A DNA stretch of 64,000 bases from Margaritifera margaritifera (Eukaryota; Mollusca; Bivalvia; Unionida; Margaritiferidae), in NCBI GenBank assembly GCA_029931535.1, contig JAQPZY010001670.1:6906501-6970500 (forward strand), read 5' to 3'. Shown in pieces: positions 45,725 to 57,716 of the stretch. The translations under genes and the position numbers were made by a program. A model generated the notes under the pieces. The model did not search any database, had not been told where the DNA came from, and saw only the letters and a list, made by a program, of their open reading frames with translations. Position 1 is the first letter of the stretch, and each line of letters opens with the position of its first letter.

Positions 45725-48345
45725 GTTACAAAGACACTGCCCCAAGCCCCAAGTCCTCAAGCAATCCATTGACATAATCATTACAAAGACATTGCCCCAA
45801 GTCCTCAAGCAAACTGCTGACCTGATGTTACAATGACACTGCCAAGTCTTCAAGCAATCCACTGATCTGATGTTACAATGACACTGCCCCAAGTCCTCAA
45901 GCTATGCATTGACCCATATTACAAAGATACTGCCCCAATTCCTCAAGCAATCCATTGACCTGATCATTACAATGACACTGCTCTGAGTCCATAAGATACC
46001 CACTGACCTGATCATTTATAAAGACACTGCCCCAAGTTCTCAAGCAACAAACTGACCTGTTCATTACAATGACACTGCCCCAAGTCCTCAAACAATCCAT
46101 TGATCTGATGTTACAAAGACACTGCTTGAAGTCCTCAATCAATCAATTGACCTGATCATTACAATGACACTCGCCAAGTCCTCCAGCAATCCATTGACAT
46201 GATGTTACAAAGACAATGCTTCAAGTCCTTAAGCAATCCGTTGACCTGATGTTAGAAAGACACTGCTCCAAATCTTCAATTATCTGCTGATCTGATGTTT
46301 GAATGAAACTGCCCCAAGTCCTCAACCAATCCATTGACCTGGTCATTACAATGAAACTGCCCCAAGTCCTGCTGTTACAATGACACTTCCCCAAATCCTC
46401 AAGCAATTAGTTGAACTGACCATTACAAAACCCTGCCAAGTCTTCAAGCATTCTGTTAACCTGATGTTACAATGACACTTCTCCAAGTCCTCAAGCAATC
46501 CATTGACCAGATGTTACAATGATACTGCCCCAAGTCCTCAAGCAATGAGTTGAACTGATTATAACAATGACACTGCCCCAAGTCCTGAAGCAATCCATTA
46601 ACCTGATGTTACAATAGCACTACCCCAAGCAATCAAGCAAACCATTAACCTTGTCATTACAAAGACAATGCCCCAAGTCCTCAAGCACTTCAGTGACCTG
46701 ATGTTACAATGACACTGCCAAGTCCTCAAGCAATCCCACTGACCTGATGTTACAAAGGCACTACCTAAGTCCTCAAGCAATCCATTGAGCTATGTTACAT
46801 GGACACTGCCATAAGTCCTCAAGTAATCCATTGACCTGATCATTACAATGACACTGCCCCAAGTCCTCAAGAAATGTACTGACCTGATGTTACAAAGACA
46901 CTGCCCCAAGTCCTCAAGCAATCCACTAGCCTGTTACAATGACACTGCCCCAAGTCCTCAAGCAATCTGTGTCGACTTGATCATTACAATGACACTGCCC
47001 TAAGTCCACAAGCAATCTATTGACCTTATCATTACAATGACATACACTGCCCCAAGTCCTCAAGCAATCCATCGACCTGATGTTACAATGACACTGACCC
47101 AAGTCATCAAGCAATCTGTTGATCTGATGTTACAATGACACTACCCCAAGCAATCAAGCAATCCAATGACCTGATCATTACAAAGGCACTGCCCCAAGTC
47201 CTCAAGCAGTCCATTGACTTAATGTTACATTGACACTGCCCCAATTGACCTGATTATTACAAAGATACTGCTGCAAGTCCTCAAGCAATCTGTCACCTGA
47301 TGTTACAATTACACTAACCCATGTCCTCAAGCAAACCACTTACCAGATGTTACAATGACACTGCCCCAAGTACTCAAGCAATCATTTGAACTGATCATTA
47401 CAATGACACTATCCCAAGTCCTCAAACAATCTGCTGACCTACTGTTATAATGACACTGCCCCAAGTAATCAAGCAATCCACTCATCTAATGTAACAAAAT
47501 AATGACACTGCCCCTAGTAATCAAGCAATCCATTGACCTGATCATTACAAAGACACTGCCGCAAGTCCTCAAACAATCTGTGATCTGATGTTACATCGAC
47601 AATGCCCCCAAGTCATCAAGCAATCAGTTGAACTGATCTTAGAATGACACTGCCCCAAGTCCTCAAGCAATCCATTGACCTGATACAAAGACACTGCCCT
47701 GAGTCCTCAAGCAATCCGTTTACCTGATCATTACAAAGACACTGCTTCAAGGTCTCAAAGAATCTGCCGACCTGATGTTACAATGTCACTGCCAAGTCCT
47801 CAAGCAATCCACTGACCTGATGCTACAATGACACTGCCCCATGTCTTCAAGCAATCAATTGACCTGACCATTCTAATGACACTACCCCAAGTCCTCAAGC
47901 AAACCACTGACTGATGTTACAATGACACTGCTAAGTCCTCAAGGAATCCGTTGACCTGATGCTACAATAACACTGACCCATGTCCTCAAGATATCTTTTG
48001 ACCTGAAGTTATAAAGATGCTGCTACAAGTCCTCAAGTAATCGGTTGACCTGATGTTAGATAGACACTGTCATAAGTCCTCAAGCAAGTCGTTGACCTGA
48101 TGTTATAGACACTGTGCCAAGTAATCAAGCAACCCATTGACCTGATGCTACAATTACAGTGCCCCATATCCTCATGCAATCCATTGACCTGATGTTACAG
48201 AGACACTGTTCCAAGTTCTCAATTATCTGCTGACCTGATATTAGAATGACACTGCCTCAAGTCCTCAAGCAATCCATTGACCCGATGTTAGAATGACACT
48301 TCCCCAAGTCCTCAAGCAATAAGTTGAACTGATCACTATAACATG
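45725..48345. repeat. 47-bp satellite, about 55 copies (2.6 kb)
   Basis: Monomer contains GACCTGATGTTACAATGACA, CTGCCCCAAGTCCTCAAGC and AATCCATT; CTGATCATTACAA units alternate irregularly with CTGATGTTACAA units. Copies are diverged with many short indels, implying an older array than the 25-bp one. It is unrelated in sequence to the 47-bp hairpin array. Confidence 0.95.
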
Positions 48346-48466
48346 TATCCGAGTGTACTAAACCTGTAAAATCACATCAACAATAATGTATCTATTTATA
48401 GAACTATCAATTCATTTATTTTCAAAGAAATGACATTTTCACTAGTACTTATATTTATGGATTGGG

Positions 48467-48722
48467 TTTTTATTGTTTCCATAGCAACATTATTGTTCAT
48501 TTGGTCTTAAAATATGTGGTTTTATTGTTTCCACAGCAGCAGCATTATTCATTTGGTTTTTAAATCTGTGGTTTTATTGTTTCCACAGCAGCAGCATTAT
48601 TCATTTGGTTTTTAAATCTGTGGTTTTATTGTTTCCACAACAGCACAATTTTTCATTTGGTTTTTAATCTGTGATTTTATTGTTTAAACAGTAGCATTAG
48701 TGTTCATTCAGTCTTTAAATTT
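48467..48722. repeat. ~51-bp minisatellite, about 5 copies
   Basis: Monomer contains GTGGTTTTATTGTTTCCACA, GCAGCAGCATTATTC and ATTTGGTTTTTAAATC. Confidence 0.9.
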
Positions 48723-48857
48723 TTGGTTTGTAGTAAAACAAAATGCATGAAAATTGGTACCCCATGAAATCTGGTCAGTTCACAGTATTTTATATTTTGA
48801 GGTAAAATGTATCATATGGTTCAGATAGCAATTCTTCTACTATCAAATGCACATTGT

Positions 48858-49324
48858 GAGTCAAAAGTGAGTACATCTGAGTGATTGTGTGCCACAAGTG
48901 AGTACATCTGAGTGATTGTGTCTCAAAAGTGAGTATATTTGAGTGAATGCATAAAGTGAGTATATCAAAGTGGGTGTCAAATGTGAGTATATTTGAGTGT
49001 TTGTCAAAGTGAGTACATTTGAGTGAATGCATATAAAAAATGAGTACATCTGTGTGATTGTATGCCAAATGTGAGTGTATGTTAGTGATTGTGTATCAGA
49101 AGTAAGTTCATCTAAGTGATTGTGGTAAAAGTGAATACATTTGAGTGATTGTGTGTCAAAAGTGAGTGCATTTGAGTGATTGCAAATCAAAAGTAAGCGA
49201 ATCTTAGTAATTATGCATCAAAAGTAAGTACATCTGAGTGACTGTGTATCAAAAGTGAGTACATCTGGATGTATGAAAAGTGAGTACATCTGAGTGATTG
49301 TGTATCAAAAGTGAGTACATCTGA
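48858..49324. repeat. 31-bp minisatellite, left part
   Basis: Monomer is close to GTGAGTACATCTGAGTGATT plus GTGTATCAAAA. The MULE-like element interrupts it at TACATCTGA; it resumes at 51374. Confidence 0.93.
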
Positions 49325-49564
49325 GCGACAAAAGGGCAAGTCAATAAGAGTGTGCAACAAAAGGGCAAATGGACCAAAAAGGCGAGTGACAAAAGAGCAA
49401 CAATAAATGATATATTTTATTAGCAAGGAAATATACTATTATATTATATTAAGTATAGTTATAGTTAAAGTTTAATTATTGATAAATAAAATTTGAGAAT
49501 GTGATCTCATGCCCGCAGATAAACTAAATATCAAAAGTTTCAATACTAAAGTTCAGGTTATGTG

Positions 49565-50908
49565 CTAATCTGCTGTGTTTTTGTAGATTTGTTTTCCATT
49601 TGGAGGTTGCTGACCAGCTCTGTATTGCTCCAGTTTGGTTTTCATTGAGACCCTGTTCTTTTTTAAGGCCTTCAGTGAATTTTCATAGTGATGAGTGATT
49701 AGCTCCAAGCAGCTGGCTGAATCCATGATGCCAACCCTCAACTGAATTATTGGTTTTAGGCAGATCGTGAAAGGTTGCATCATAAGTGTTCCACAAATTC
49801 AGCATGAAAATAGGTTGTCATCGAGCATCCCATGAACAAAGTCCTGGTCTTCCGATCCAGTTGTCCTCAAAATAATCCAGATCTTTAATTTTGTCAGCAT
49901 TTTCCTGGAAGTATGAAGATTTGACCAGTTTTTTGAAAAACTCGATGGCATTCTCAACTGGAACAAATGCCAAGGCAGTTAGTTGGTGAACTGCTAAGGC
50001 AAATTCAGGGTCATTCATGTATCGCTGCAGCAATCCGTATGTCTGCTGTGTCTCCAGATGCACTGGCTGAAGTGGAAGAAACATCCGCACTGTTGCGCCT
50101 GTGGGTATGTAGTCAAAATTGACAGAAGAGGAGCATGTTCAAAATTGGTCATAACTGTTCCCGGAGCAAGAATAGATTTGAGTTTGTTCAGTTCAGCAAA
50201 GACTCGATTGTAAGTGTTTGTGTTGTGCTCGGTCATTAGTACAAAAACAATTGGGATCACTGCATTGTACTTTATGGCATGGATGCTGTAAATCTGCTCA
50301 CAGAGCAGTGGAGCAGATTTTAATGTTCCATCTGCATACCAGTTGAAGAGATTCTGCTAACAGAACCAGATTACGTTGTGTTAAAAAAATCAGTGTTCGC
50401 TGAAGACCTGGATCACGGTCATACATCAAGAAAGTATCGCCTCTCAAAGTCTTCTTGTATTCTTCTGAAACCACTATTTCTTGTAGATTGTTTGTGTTTG
50501 GCAATGGAGCATAATGTCCTCATCTTGTTCTCTGTATAGTTCTTTTCACATTACGAATTACTGGTATTTTCGATTGAAACATCAACAGTTGCTGTTGCTG
50601 TCACAATGATCTGATGAGTTGATTCCTACAATGTTGTAGCTCTTTCTCTGATGTCTTCGATAACTTTTTTAACTTTAATCTTGCCGATGTCGGGCACGTG
50701 GTTATGCAGCGACTTTTTGATGACTATTCCATCTTCCGTATGACAACAAGCTGTACATTTTGCCTTTCTGTATTCTGTACATTTCCATACTGTCTTATCC
50801 TTAATTTGTTTTTCCTTCTAAAAAGTGCATCCATCCAAAACCAATAAATCCTTTCCTTTCTGACTCTTGATAAATTCCAGTGCCAAGACTTCAAATTCAA
50901 CTGAATTT
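49565..50908 (-). pseudogene. FLYWCH zinc finger plus MULE transposase pseudogene
   Basis: Reading leftwards from 50908, FEVLALEFIKSQKGKDLLVL, then TVWKCTEYRKAKCTACCHTE and LHNHVPD follow the FLYWCH zinc-finger pattern (F, L, Y/F, W-x-C, C, H-x-H), with a TAG in place of one residue near 50819. Then come YKKTLRGDTFLMYDRDPG (50298-50504), MIPIVFVLMTEHNTNTYNRV and CGCFFHFSQCIWRH (50015-50260), the MULE transposase core (the FHFSQ..WR motif is typical). Next are QTYGLLQRYMNDPEFALAV and NADKIKDLDYFEDNWIGRP (49818-50090) and a C-terminal piece (49565-49783). Several stops and frameshifts break it into five pieces, so it is inactive. Confidence 0.85.
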
Positions 50909-50974
50909 TTACATGTTGTATGGTATACTTTTATAGTAGTTTGCTGGAATGGTTTTCAAATAAAGGAAATATAG

Positions 50975-51240
50975 TTAATACCAATACCTTTTCTTCTCTA
51001 CTCAAGCTATTTATCTATAAACTTTCTTGTCTACTCATGATCGGCAGAGTGTGCCTTTTAATTTATGCCAATACCTTTTCTTCTCTACTCTCAAGCTATT
51101 TATTTATAAACTTTCTTGTCTACTCATGATTGGCTGAGTGCACCTTTTAGTTAATGCCAATACCTTTTCTTCTCTACTCGCAAGCTATTTATCTATAAAC
51201 TTTCTTGTCTACTCATGATCGGCTGAGTGCACCTTTTAAT
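50975..51240. repeat. ~88-bp repeat, 3 copies, inside the MULE element
   Basis: Units contain ATGCCAATACCTTTTCTTCT, AAGCTATTTATCTATAAACT and CTACTCATGATCGGCTGAG. They lie between the transposase 5' end and the right TIR. Confidence 0.9.
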
Positions 51241-51373
51241 TAATTTTTTTTTTACTTTCCTTTGTCACTCTTTTGTCACTTGCCTTTTTTTTCCACTTGC
51301 CCTTTTGTAGTGCGCTCTAATTTACTCGACCTTTTGTCGCGCACTCTTACTGACACACCCTTTTCTCATGATA

Positions 51374-51620
51374 CCCATCTGAGTGATTGTATATCAAAAG
51401 TGAGTACATCTGAGTGATTGTGTCTCAAAAGTATATTTGAGTAATTGTGTATCAAAAGTGAATACATCTGAGTGGTTGTCAAAAGTGAGTACATTTGAGT
51501 AACTATCAAAAGTGAGTACATATGAGTGTGTATCAAAAGTGAGTACATCTGAGTGATTGTGTGTCAAATTTGAGTACATTGGAGTGATTGTGCATCAAAA
51601 ATGAGTATGTTTGAGTAATG
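51374..51620. repeat. 31-bp minisatellite, right part
   Basis: Continuation of the array at 48858-49324 after the MULE-like insertion, with the same GTGAGTACATCTGAGTGATT unit. Confidence 0.92.
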
Positions 51621-51858
51621 TTAAACTAAATTAAAGTGAGAAGCAGATGATTAATTTCATCAACTTACAAATTTCACACTGGATTTTGCATAAAATTAAA
51701 ATCTGTACCCTGGCATTCTGACCAGTTCATCACTGGTTTCTGTATCATGCAATATTTTGTATCCAGGATTCAATTTACATAATATTTAAACAGCTGTTTG
51801 CCAAATGTATACATTTATGTATACACTTTTTATTTTGCAATGTAATTAAAAACATGAG

Positions 51859-53445
51859 TCCCTCAAAGGGACTAATGCTTTTTTGGGTGAAAAGAATTTC
51901 CAGCAATTCAAACTAAGACCATTTGTTCCTTTTAACTGCTGAGTGCTGAAACCATCTCTGATATTCTCCAGTGATAACAAGATTTTCAAATTAGCTGCTG
52001 TGGTGGACATATTGGTTGTCAGATTGGCACCATTTTCATTTAGGACAAAGTAGACATCATTAGAAGTCTTTTGGTGAAAACCCCATGTCATAATAACCAT
52101 CAATTCTAGGAAAGTAGTGACATCAAGATTTTCAAGACAACCATCATGGCAACCATATTGGATGTATGATTGCCACCATATTCATTTAGGACCAACTTGG
52201 TATCATAAGCAATCAATTGGTGAAAACTCCATGTTGATATAACCATCCATTTCGGAGAGATAACAATATTTTCAAGATAGCCACCATGGTGGCCATATTT
52301 AGACTTAATCATTTTCATTTATGACCAACTAGACACCATAAGAACTCTTCTGATGAAAACCTCATGTCAAAATGTCTTTCCATTTAAAAAGAGTAGTGAA
52401 AACAAGATTTTCAAGATGGCCATGTACTGGACATCAGACCAGCACCATTTTAATTTAGGATGAACAAAACATTATAAAAAGTCTTTTAGTGATGATATGA
52501 CCATTCATTCAGGAGAAGTAGTGATAACAAGATTGTCAAGCTAGCCACTGTGGCAACCATATTAGACATCAGATTGGCATCATATTTTTAGGACCAATGA
52601 GACATTATATGAAGTCTTTCAGTGAAAACCCCATGTCAAGATGACTTTCCATTCAGAAGGAGTAACAGTAACAAGATTTTCAAAATGACTAATGTTGTGG
52701 CCATATTTGACATCAGATCAGCACTATTTTAATTTAGGACCAACTAGACATCATAAGAAGTCTTTCAGTGAAAACCTCATGCTGATATAACCATCCATTT
52801 AGGAGAAGTAGCAAAAACAATAACAAGATTTTCAAAATGGCTAATGTGGTGGCCATATTGGACATCAGATCAGCACCATTTTCATTTAGAACCAACTAGA
52901 CATCATAAGAAGTCTTTTTGTGAAAACCTCATGTTGATATGACCATCCATTCAGGAGGAGTAGCAATAACAAGATTTTCCAGATGGCCACTACGTGGGGG
53001 CCATACTGGATGTCAGATCAGCACCTTTTTCATTGAAGACCAACTGGACATCATAAGAAGTCTTTTGGTGACAACTTCACATCAACATGACTTTCTGTTA
53101 AGGAGAAGCCGTGATAACAAGGTTTTCATTTTTATTTAGTACCAACTTGGCATAATAAGAAGTCTTTTCGTGAAAACCCCATGTTTATATGACCATCCAT
53201 GTAGGAGGAGGAGTAGTAATAAGATTTTCAAGATGGCCACAGTGGTGGCCATATTGGCTGTCAGATCAACACCATTTTCATATAGGACCAACTAGAGCAT
53301 GAAATGAATGTGTGTGTAAAGTTTCATGGCAATCCTCCCTGTAGTTTAGGAGGAGCAGTGATAACAAACTTGTGCTAAGGGATTGACATATGACAGATGA
53401 AAAACCATCCCATAAACTCTTCTGATCTATGACCAGTAGAGCTAA
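51859..53445 (+). mobile_element. Helitron-like composite repeat, copy 3 (tandem core)
   Basis: It starts with the palindromic GAGTCCCTCAAAGGGACT end, then AGAATTTCCAGCAATTC and AACTGCTGAGTGCTGA. About nine core units of ~140-160 bp follow, then the fixed tail and 3' hairpin ending AGTAGAGCTAA. It is the longest of the three copies; the extra length is extra core units. It stops about 43 bp from the donor of PDE exon 2. Confidence 0.58.
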
Positions 53446-53487
53446 AAACTGTTGACACTGACTTGGACAAATATCATGATCTCTTAC

Positions 53488-53558
53488 CCTTCTCTTGTGT
53501 AGGTTTCACTGTTGTCAAAATCATTTGCCTCCATATCAAAAACCTGAGAAAATATACC
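53488..53558 (-). CDS. PDE exon 2 of window: GAF-B beta strands
   Basis: 71 nt encoding residues 13-35 plus two bases of Gly36 (GIFSQVFDMEANDFDNSE, then TYTRE). It lies between a polypyrimidine acceptor ending TTCCAG and a GTAAGA donor. The FSQVFDME stretch matches the PDE5-type GAF-B core strand, and the trailing GG completes a glycine codon with the first base of the next exon, which confirms the join. It is tightly enclosed by mobile DNA: a single-hairpin MITE begins about 67 bp upstream of the acceptor and a Helitron-like composite repeat ends about 43 bp beyond the donor. Confidence 0.85.
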
Positions 53559-53624
53559 CTGGAAAAAAAAGAGATACTTATTTTGAATTTTGATAAACTG
53601 GGTGATACTACATTTGGTTTTACT

Positions 53625-53761
53625 TACTGTAGATACTCGTGTATAAACCAGGTCCAAATGCAAACAACATAGACCCTGATCTGCCATCACATAATGCACC
53701 GGCAGATCAGGGCCTATGTTGTTTGCGTTTGGACCCAGATTATACACAAGTATATACGGTA
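53625..53761 (-). mobile_element. Single-hairpin MITE derivative, copy F
   Basis: 137 bp from TACTGT to CGGTA with both termini but only the CATAGACCCTGATCTGCC hairpin; the second hairpin and spacer are absent. Both flanks of the hairpin carry the CAGGTCCAAATGCAAAC / TTTGGACCC end normally found on one side, so it may be a self-inverted half-element. Confidence 0.88.
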
Positions 53762-54394
53762 AGTGATAGTGAAATTATATGTGTCATATCCTTCATTACT
53801 TCAATATAAAGCAGTATACTCTATGACTCCCATTGACAGCATTATAATGACTACTAGAATGCCAAACCCTTCTGAGATTTACATAGGTGGATAAAATATA
53901 TACAAATGTAAATTAACCTATATAAACAATGAAAAAAAAATTGATTGCTACTAAATCCAGATGCATCTAAAACTAAAGAACTAGAAACTTCTAGGATATC
54001 TGAGCTATTATTCAAGATATATTGCTCTTCTTTTTATTTATCTTTTTTATTTTTTAAAGTTAAGTTGACATCTTGGTCAGTGATCTCTTGCAATGTCTTA
54101 TTTAAAACACAACACTCTGGCCTGTGTGTACCTGCACTTTTTACTCCACTCATAAACTGGGCATGTGTCAGTTTACAATTTGTGTTGAAAGATGATTTGT
54201 AAATATAATGTGACAATATGTGTTACTAGTCTTTAATAGTGTATGATTTTGATATGACAAAATTACTGGAGCTAGGATAGACCTTGGGCTGGAAGAGAAG
54301 ATATAACACAATTACAAGAGTACCATTTATGGCACATTATACACCTGTCCCATGCTTAATAGTTCTTCATGTGGATAACTAAAATTTCTGTGCA
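53762..54394. other. Unassigned intronic DNA
   Basis: An 85-codon plus-strand frame (53945-54202) and its antisense partner show no domain. No exon, array or element ends were recognised. Confidence 0.4.
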
Positions 54395-55012
54395 GAAATA
54401 ACTATTCTTCTTTCAGTCACAGTGACCTTGACCTTTGACCTTTTGACTGAAAATCAAAAGGCTTTTTCCTTACCACAAGTGTAAGCCACCCCCAAAGTTT
54501 GGTTCAGGTCTGTGACATGTTATTGTGCAGAAACAATTTTTCTTTTTTAAGTGACAGTGACTTTGGCCTTTGATCTTTGTAATTTTCAAAATCCATAGGC
54601 TTCTTCCTTTTGCTAAGTGTAAGTCACCCATAAAGTTTTGTCCAGGTCTGTGATGTAGAACTAATGTTATTGTGTAGAAAACAAATTTCTTCTTTCAGTT
54701 ACAGTGACCTTGACCTTTGAACTTTTGACCCTGGAATTTATAAGCTTCTTTTTCACCCTAAATGCAAACCATTCACAAAGTGTGGTAACTATAGATGGTG
54801 ATGAACTCAAATTACTGTGTAGAAACAACTTTTCTTCTTGAAGTCACAGTGACTTTTATTTTTGATCTTTTGACTCAAAAATTGATAGGATTCTTCCTTA
54901 CCACAAGTATGAGATATCCACAAAGTTTGGTATACTGTAGATCATGGATAACTCAAGTTATTGTGCGGAAACAAAATTGGAAACAGACAGATGGATGGAC
55001 AGACAGACAACA
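54395..55012 (+). repeat. Dispersed tandem-core repeat, ~142-bp units
   Basis: Four units contain CAGTGACCTTGACCTTTGAC, GTGTAAG.CACCC.CAAAGTT and AACTCAAGTTATTGTG, spaced about 140-144 bp apart. The tail CAGACAGATGGATGGACAGA ends the element, the same style as at 12007-12024 and 15150-15200. The 132-codon plus-strand frame at 54795-55193 is derived from it. Confidence 0.65.
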
Positions 55013-55294
55013 TCATAACATAATACTTTATGGCAGGTATATAAAACATAATATGATTTACCAGTACACATTGGATTTAAACCATATACATGTATCAATA
55101 AAAATGGATCAAATGCATTTACTGGCGAAAATTAACAATATCTGTTTAACAAGAGTTATATATTTGACAATACACAAAGCTACCTCTGTATAATTCTCCT
55201 ACAGAAGCTCCGATATACAGTCAATGATCTTTACTGTGCATCTAGTCAAGATTCTATAATAATCACCCTCCAGCAGCAAGTTCTACAACATGTA

Positions 55295-55500
55295 TACCGC
55301 ATATAAGTCCAAAAGTAAACAACATAGACCCTGATCTGCCATCGCATAATATGACGGCAAATCAGGGTCTATGTTGTTTGTTCTATTGATTAGTCCTTAC
55401 AAACTGCATGGACCAAGATCTGCTGGCACATTATGTGATGGCAGATCTGGGTCTATGCAGTTTGCAGTTGGTATCGGCTTATACACGAGTATATACGGTA
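55295..55500 (-). mobile_element. Double-hairpin MITE, copy G (reverse)
   Basis: Both hairpins and the spacer are intact. The left terminus is short (TACCGCATATAAG, lacking TATACTC); the right terminus is ACACGAGTATATACGGTA. Confidence 0.92.
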
Positions 55501-56670
55501 TGCCGTTTAGGAATAGACACACTGAAAACTGAGCACGAAACAGTCAGACATAAAACCAATTTCTGAGAGCCATGCTTTTGAAAAAAATATTTAATGGAAA
55601 ATACTCTCTCATATAAAGTGAAGATTCTGACTAATGAGAGATTTAAAGATCAAGATTTATTTTGATTTCAACCTTAGAAGGCACAATAACTTGAAATTGT
55701 AATCTCAAATCCAATTCATCCTTTTATAATGGTGCAATATATCAACTTGCAAAACAAATGTTTATTGATTTCTTGCTTGTTGGTATGCCTGAAATTCTAT
55801 CATTCCCAACAACCCACAATTTAGTGGAACAATAATATGCTTGTAGTGTTTTGGAGTGTTCTACAGCAATAGGCCTGGTTATAAGAACACTGAGTTGGCC
55901 AGCACGTAGATAGGAAATACATAAGAATGATAAAGGATGATCACATATATTGTTTTGGAAATTAGATGCAACTTGCAAAACTTCATTTTCAATACTGACA
56001 ATTGTTCATTAAAAGCATCAAAATATACTTGAGGCTTAGAATTTTACAGATATTTTTTAATATTCCATTTCATTATTTGAATGCTTTAAAATACATTTAA
56101 TCTGCTTATTCAAAACGTTTTTTCAAATACTGGGCCTAAAAAGTCACCTAAGTATAAGTACATGTATTTATGTAAAAAAAAATATAAGATGCTAAACTAA
56201 TACTTGACTCGAAAGAACAGGCTAACTAATTGTCCATAGTATATTATATATCCATGAATTTTATTTGTGGAAGAACTGCACAATTGTCTTTTGTTTTACT
56301 AGTAATATTTTTATTTTATCTCCCTTGGGCATGGGGCTAGGGGATGGGGATAGGTTGGATGGAAGAAAGAGATGAATAAGTGAGATAAGCATGCAGAAAA
56401 TGTAGCCGCTTAATGATATTGTTTAATGGGTAATTTTGTTTTTATTTTCAGAAAAGTATCTCATAATGGCCCTTCTTCCACAGATTTAAAAAAAGAAGAT
56501 AAATTCTAATATTTTAAAATCCTTTTTAAAATGTTGACACCTTGAACGGACAGAATCAATCACAATATTTGTCACTGGATAGAGAAATTCATCCTAAGTG
56601 TCTGAATTTAAGAGCAGGAATTGGCCTTTGCTAACTAGTTTTCCTCATTAAATTATGATCTAGAAAGTAG
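55501..56670. other. Unassigned intronic DNA
   Basis: AT-rich sequence. A 78-codon minus-strand frame at 55742-55978 has no motif or splice support. Nothing else was recognised. Confidence 0.4.
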
Positions 56671-56891
56671 TACCATATATACTCGCGTATAAGCTAAGTC
56701 CAAATGCAAACAACATAGATCCTGATCTGCTGTCACATAATGTGCCGGCAGATCAGGGTCTATGTTGTTTGTTCTACTGATTAGTCCTTATAAACTGCAT
56801 AGACCCAGATCTGCTGGCGCATTATGTGATGGCAGATCTGGGTCTATGCAGTTTGCAGTTTGTTTTGGATTATACGCAAGTATATACGGTA
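56671..56891 (-). mobile_element. Double-hairpin MITE, copy H (reverse)
   Basis: Full-length copy with termini TACCATATATACTCGCG and CGCAAGTATATACGGTA. Both hairpins are nearly perfect and the spacer TACTGATTAGTCCTTATAAA is intact. Confidence 0.93.
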
Positions 56892-57022
56892 TTTCTCATC
56901 CCTCACCAATTCACATGATTGCAGATGAATTTACTATATTCCTAATGTAAGACTTCTAGTGAACAGTGATTATTCACTTTTGCTATTTATGAAATATCTT
57001 GATTGATAATACTTACAATTTT

Positions 57023-57483
57023 GCCTATATTGCACAGAGCATATTGAGAGTAGAATTTTGCTGTGCCTATATTGCACAGAGCATATTGAGAGTAGAATTT
57101 TGCTGTGCCTATATTGCACAGAGCATATTGAGAGTAGAATTTTGCTGTGCCTATATTGCACAGAGCATATTGAGAATAGAATTTTGCTGTGCCTATATTG
57201 CACAAAGCATATTGAGAGTAGAATTTTGCTGTGCCTATATTGCACAGAGCATATTGAGTAGAATTTTGTTGTGCCTATATTGCACAGAGCATACTGAGAG
57301 TAGAATTTTGTTGTGCCTATATTGCACAGAGCATATTGAGAGAATAAATTTGTTGTGTCTATACATGTATTGCACAGAGCATGTTGAGAGCATACATTTG
57401 TTGTGCCTATATTGCACAGAGCATATTGAAAGTAGAATTATGTTTTGCCTATACATGTATTGCAGAGAGCATGTTGAGAGTAG
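57023..57483. repeat. 42-bp minisatellite, about 11 copies
   Basis: Monomer contains GAGAGTAGAATTTTGCTGTG and CCTATATTGCACAGAGCAT. The 14-codon period leaves long frames open on both strands (LCLYCTEHIES and CNIGTAKFYSQYA repeats); these are by-products. Confidence 0.95.
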
Positions 57484-57716
57484 AAACTGACAGTCTAATG
57501 GTATTTACAATAATAAAACCAATTCATATTTACTACAGATCAAAACAAAAAATTCCAGTTTACAAGATATTCAAATTACATTTTATTACTTGACTTGTAA
57601 TTAATTTCTGAGATGATCCTGGTTTCTGCAAAGAATGTAATAATCCAGAGTGGCTCTCATGAAATATAATTTCAGCAATTTCAAGTTAGAACATAGAATC
57701 TACTCATAAAACACAC

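Larger units (their letters stand above)
49325..51373 (-). mobile_element. MULE-like DNA transposon with FLYWCH/transposase pseudogene
   Basis: The 31-bp satellite is split at TACATCTGA (49316-49324) and resumes with CCCATCTGA (51374-51382), a 7/9-bp match consistent with the 9-bp duplications of Mutator-like elements. The ends are long inverted repeats of about 80-110 bp: left GCGACAAAAGGGCAAGTC.. and AAAAGGCGAGTGACAAAAGA; right, on the other strand, AGAAAAGGGTGTGTC.., GCGCGACAAAAGG and AAAAGGCAAGTGACAAAAGA. The right TIR has an extra ~25-bp internal duplication. The element carries one degenerate minus-strand transposase gene and a three-copy ~88-bp repeat. Confidence 0.85.

Noticed and set aside
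54795..55193. 132-codon plus-strand ORF
   Set aside because: Its start and middle are the ~142-bp dispersed repeat and its GGATGGACAGAC tail.
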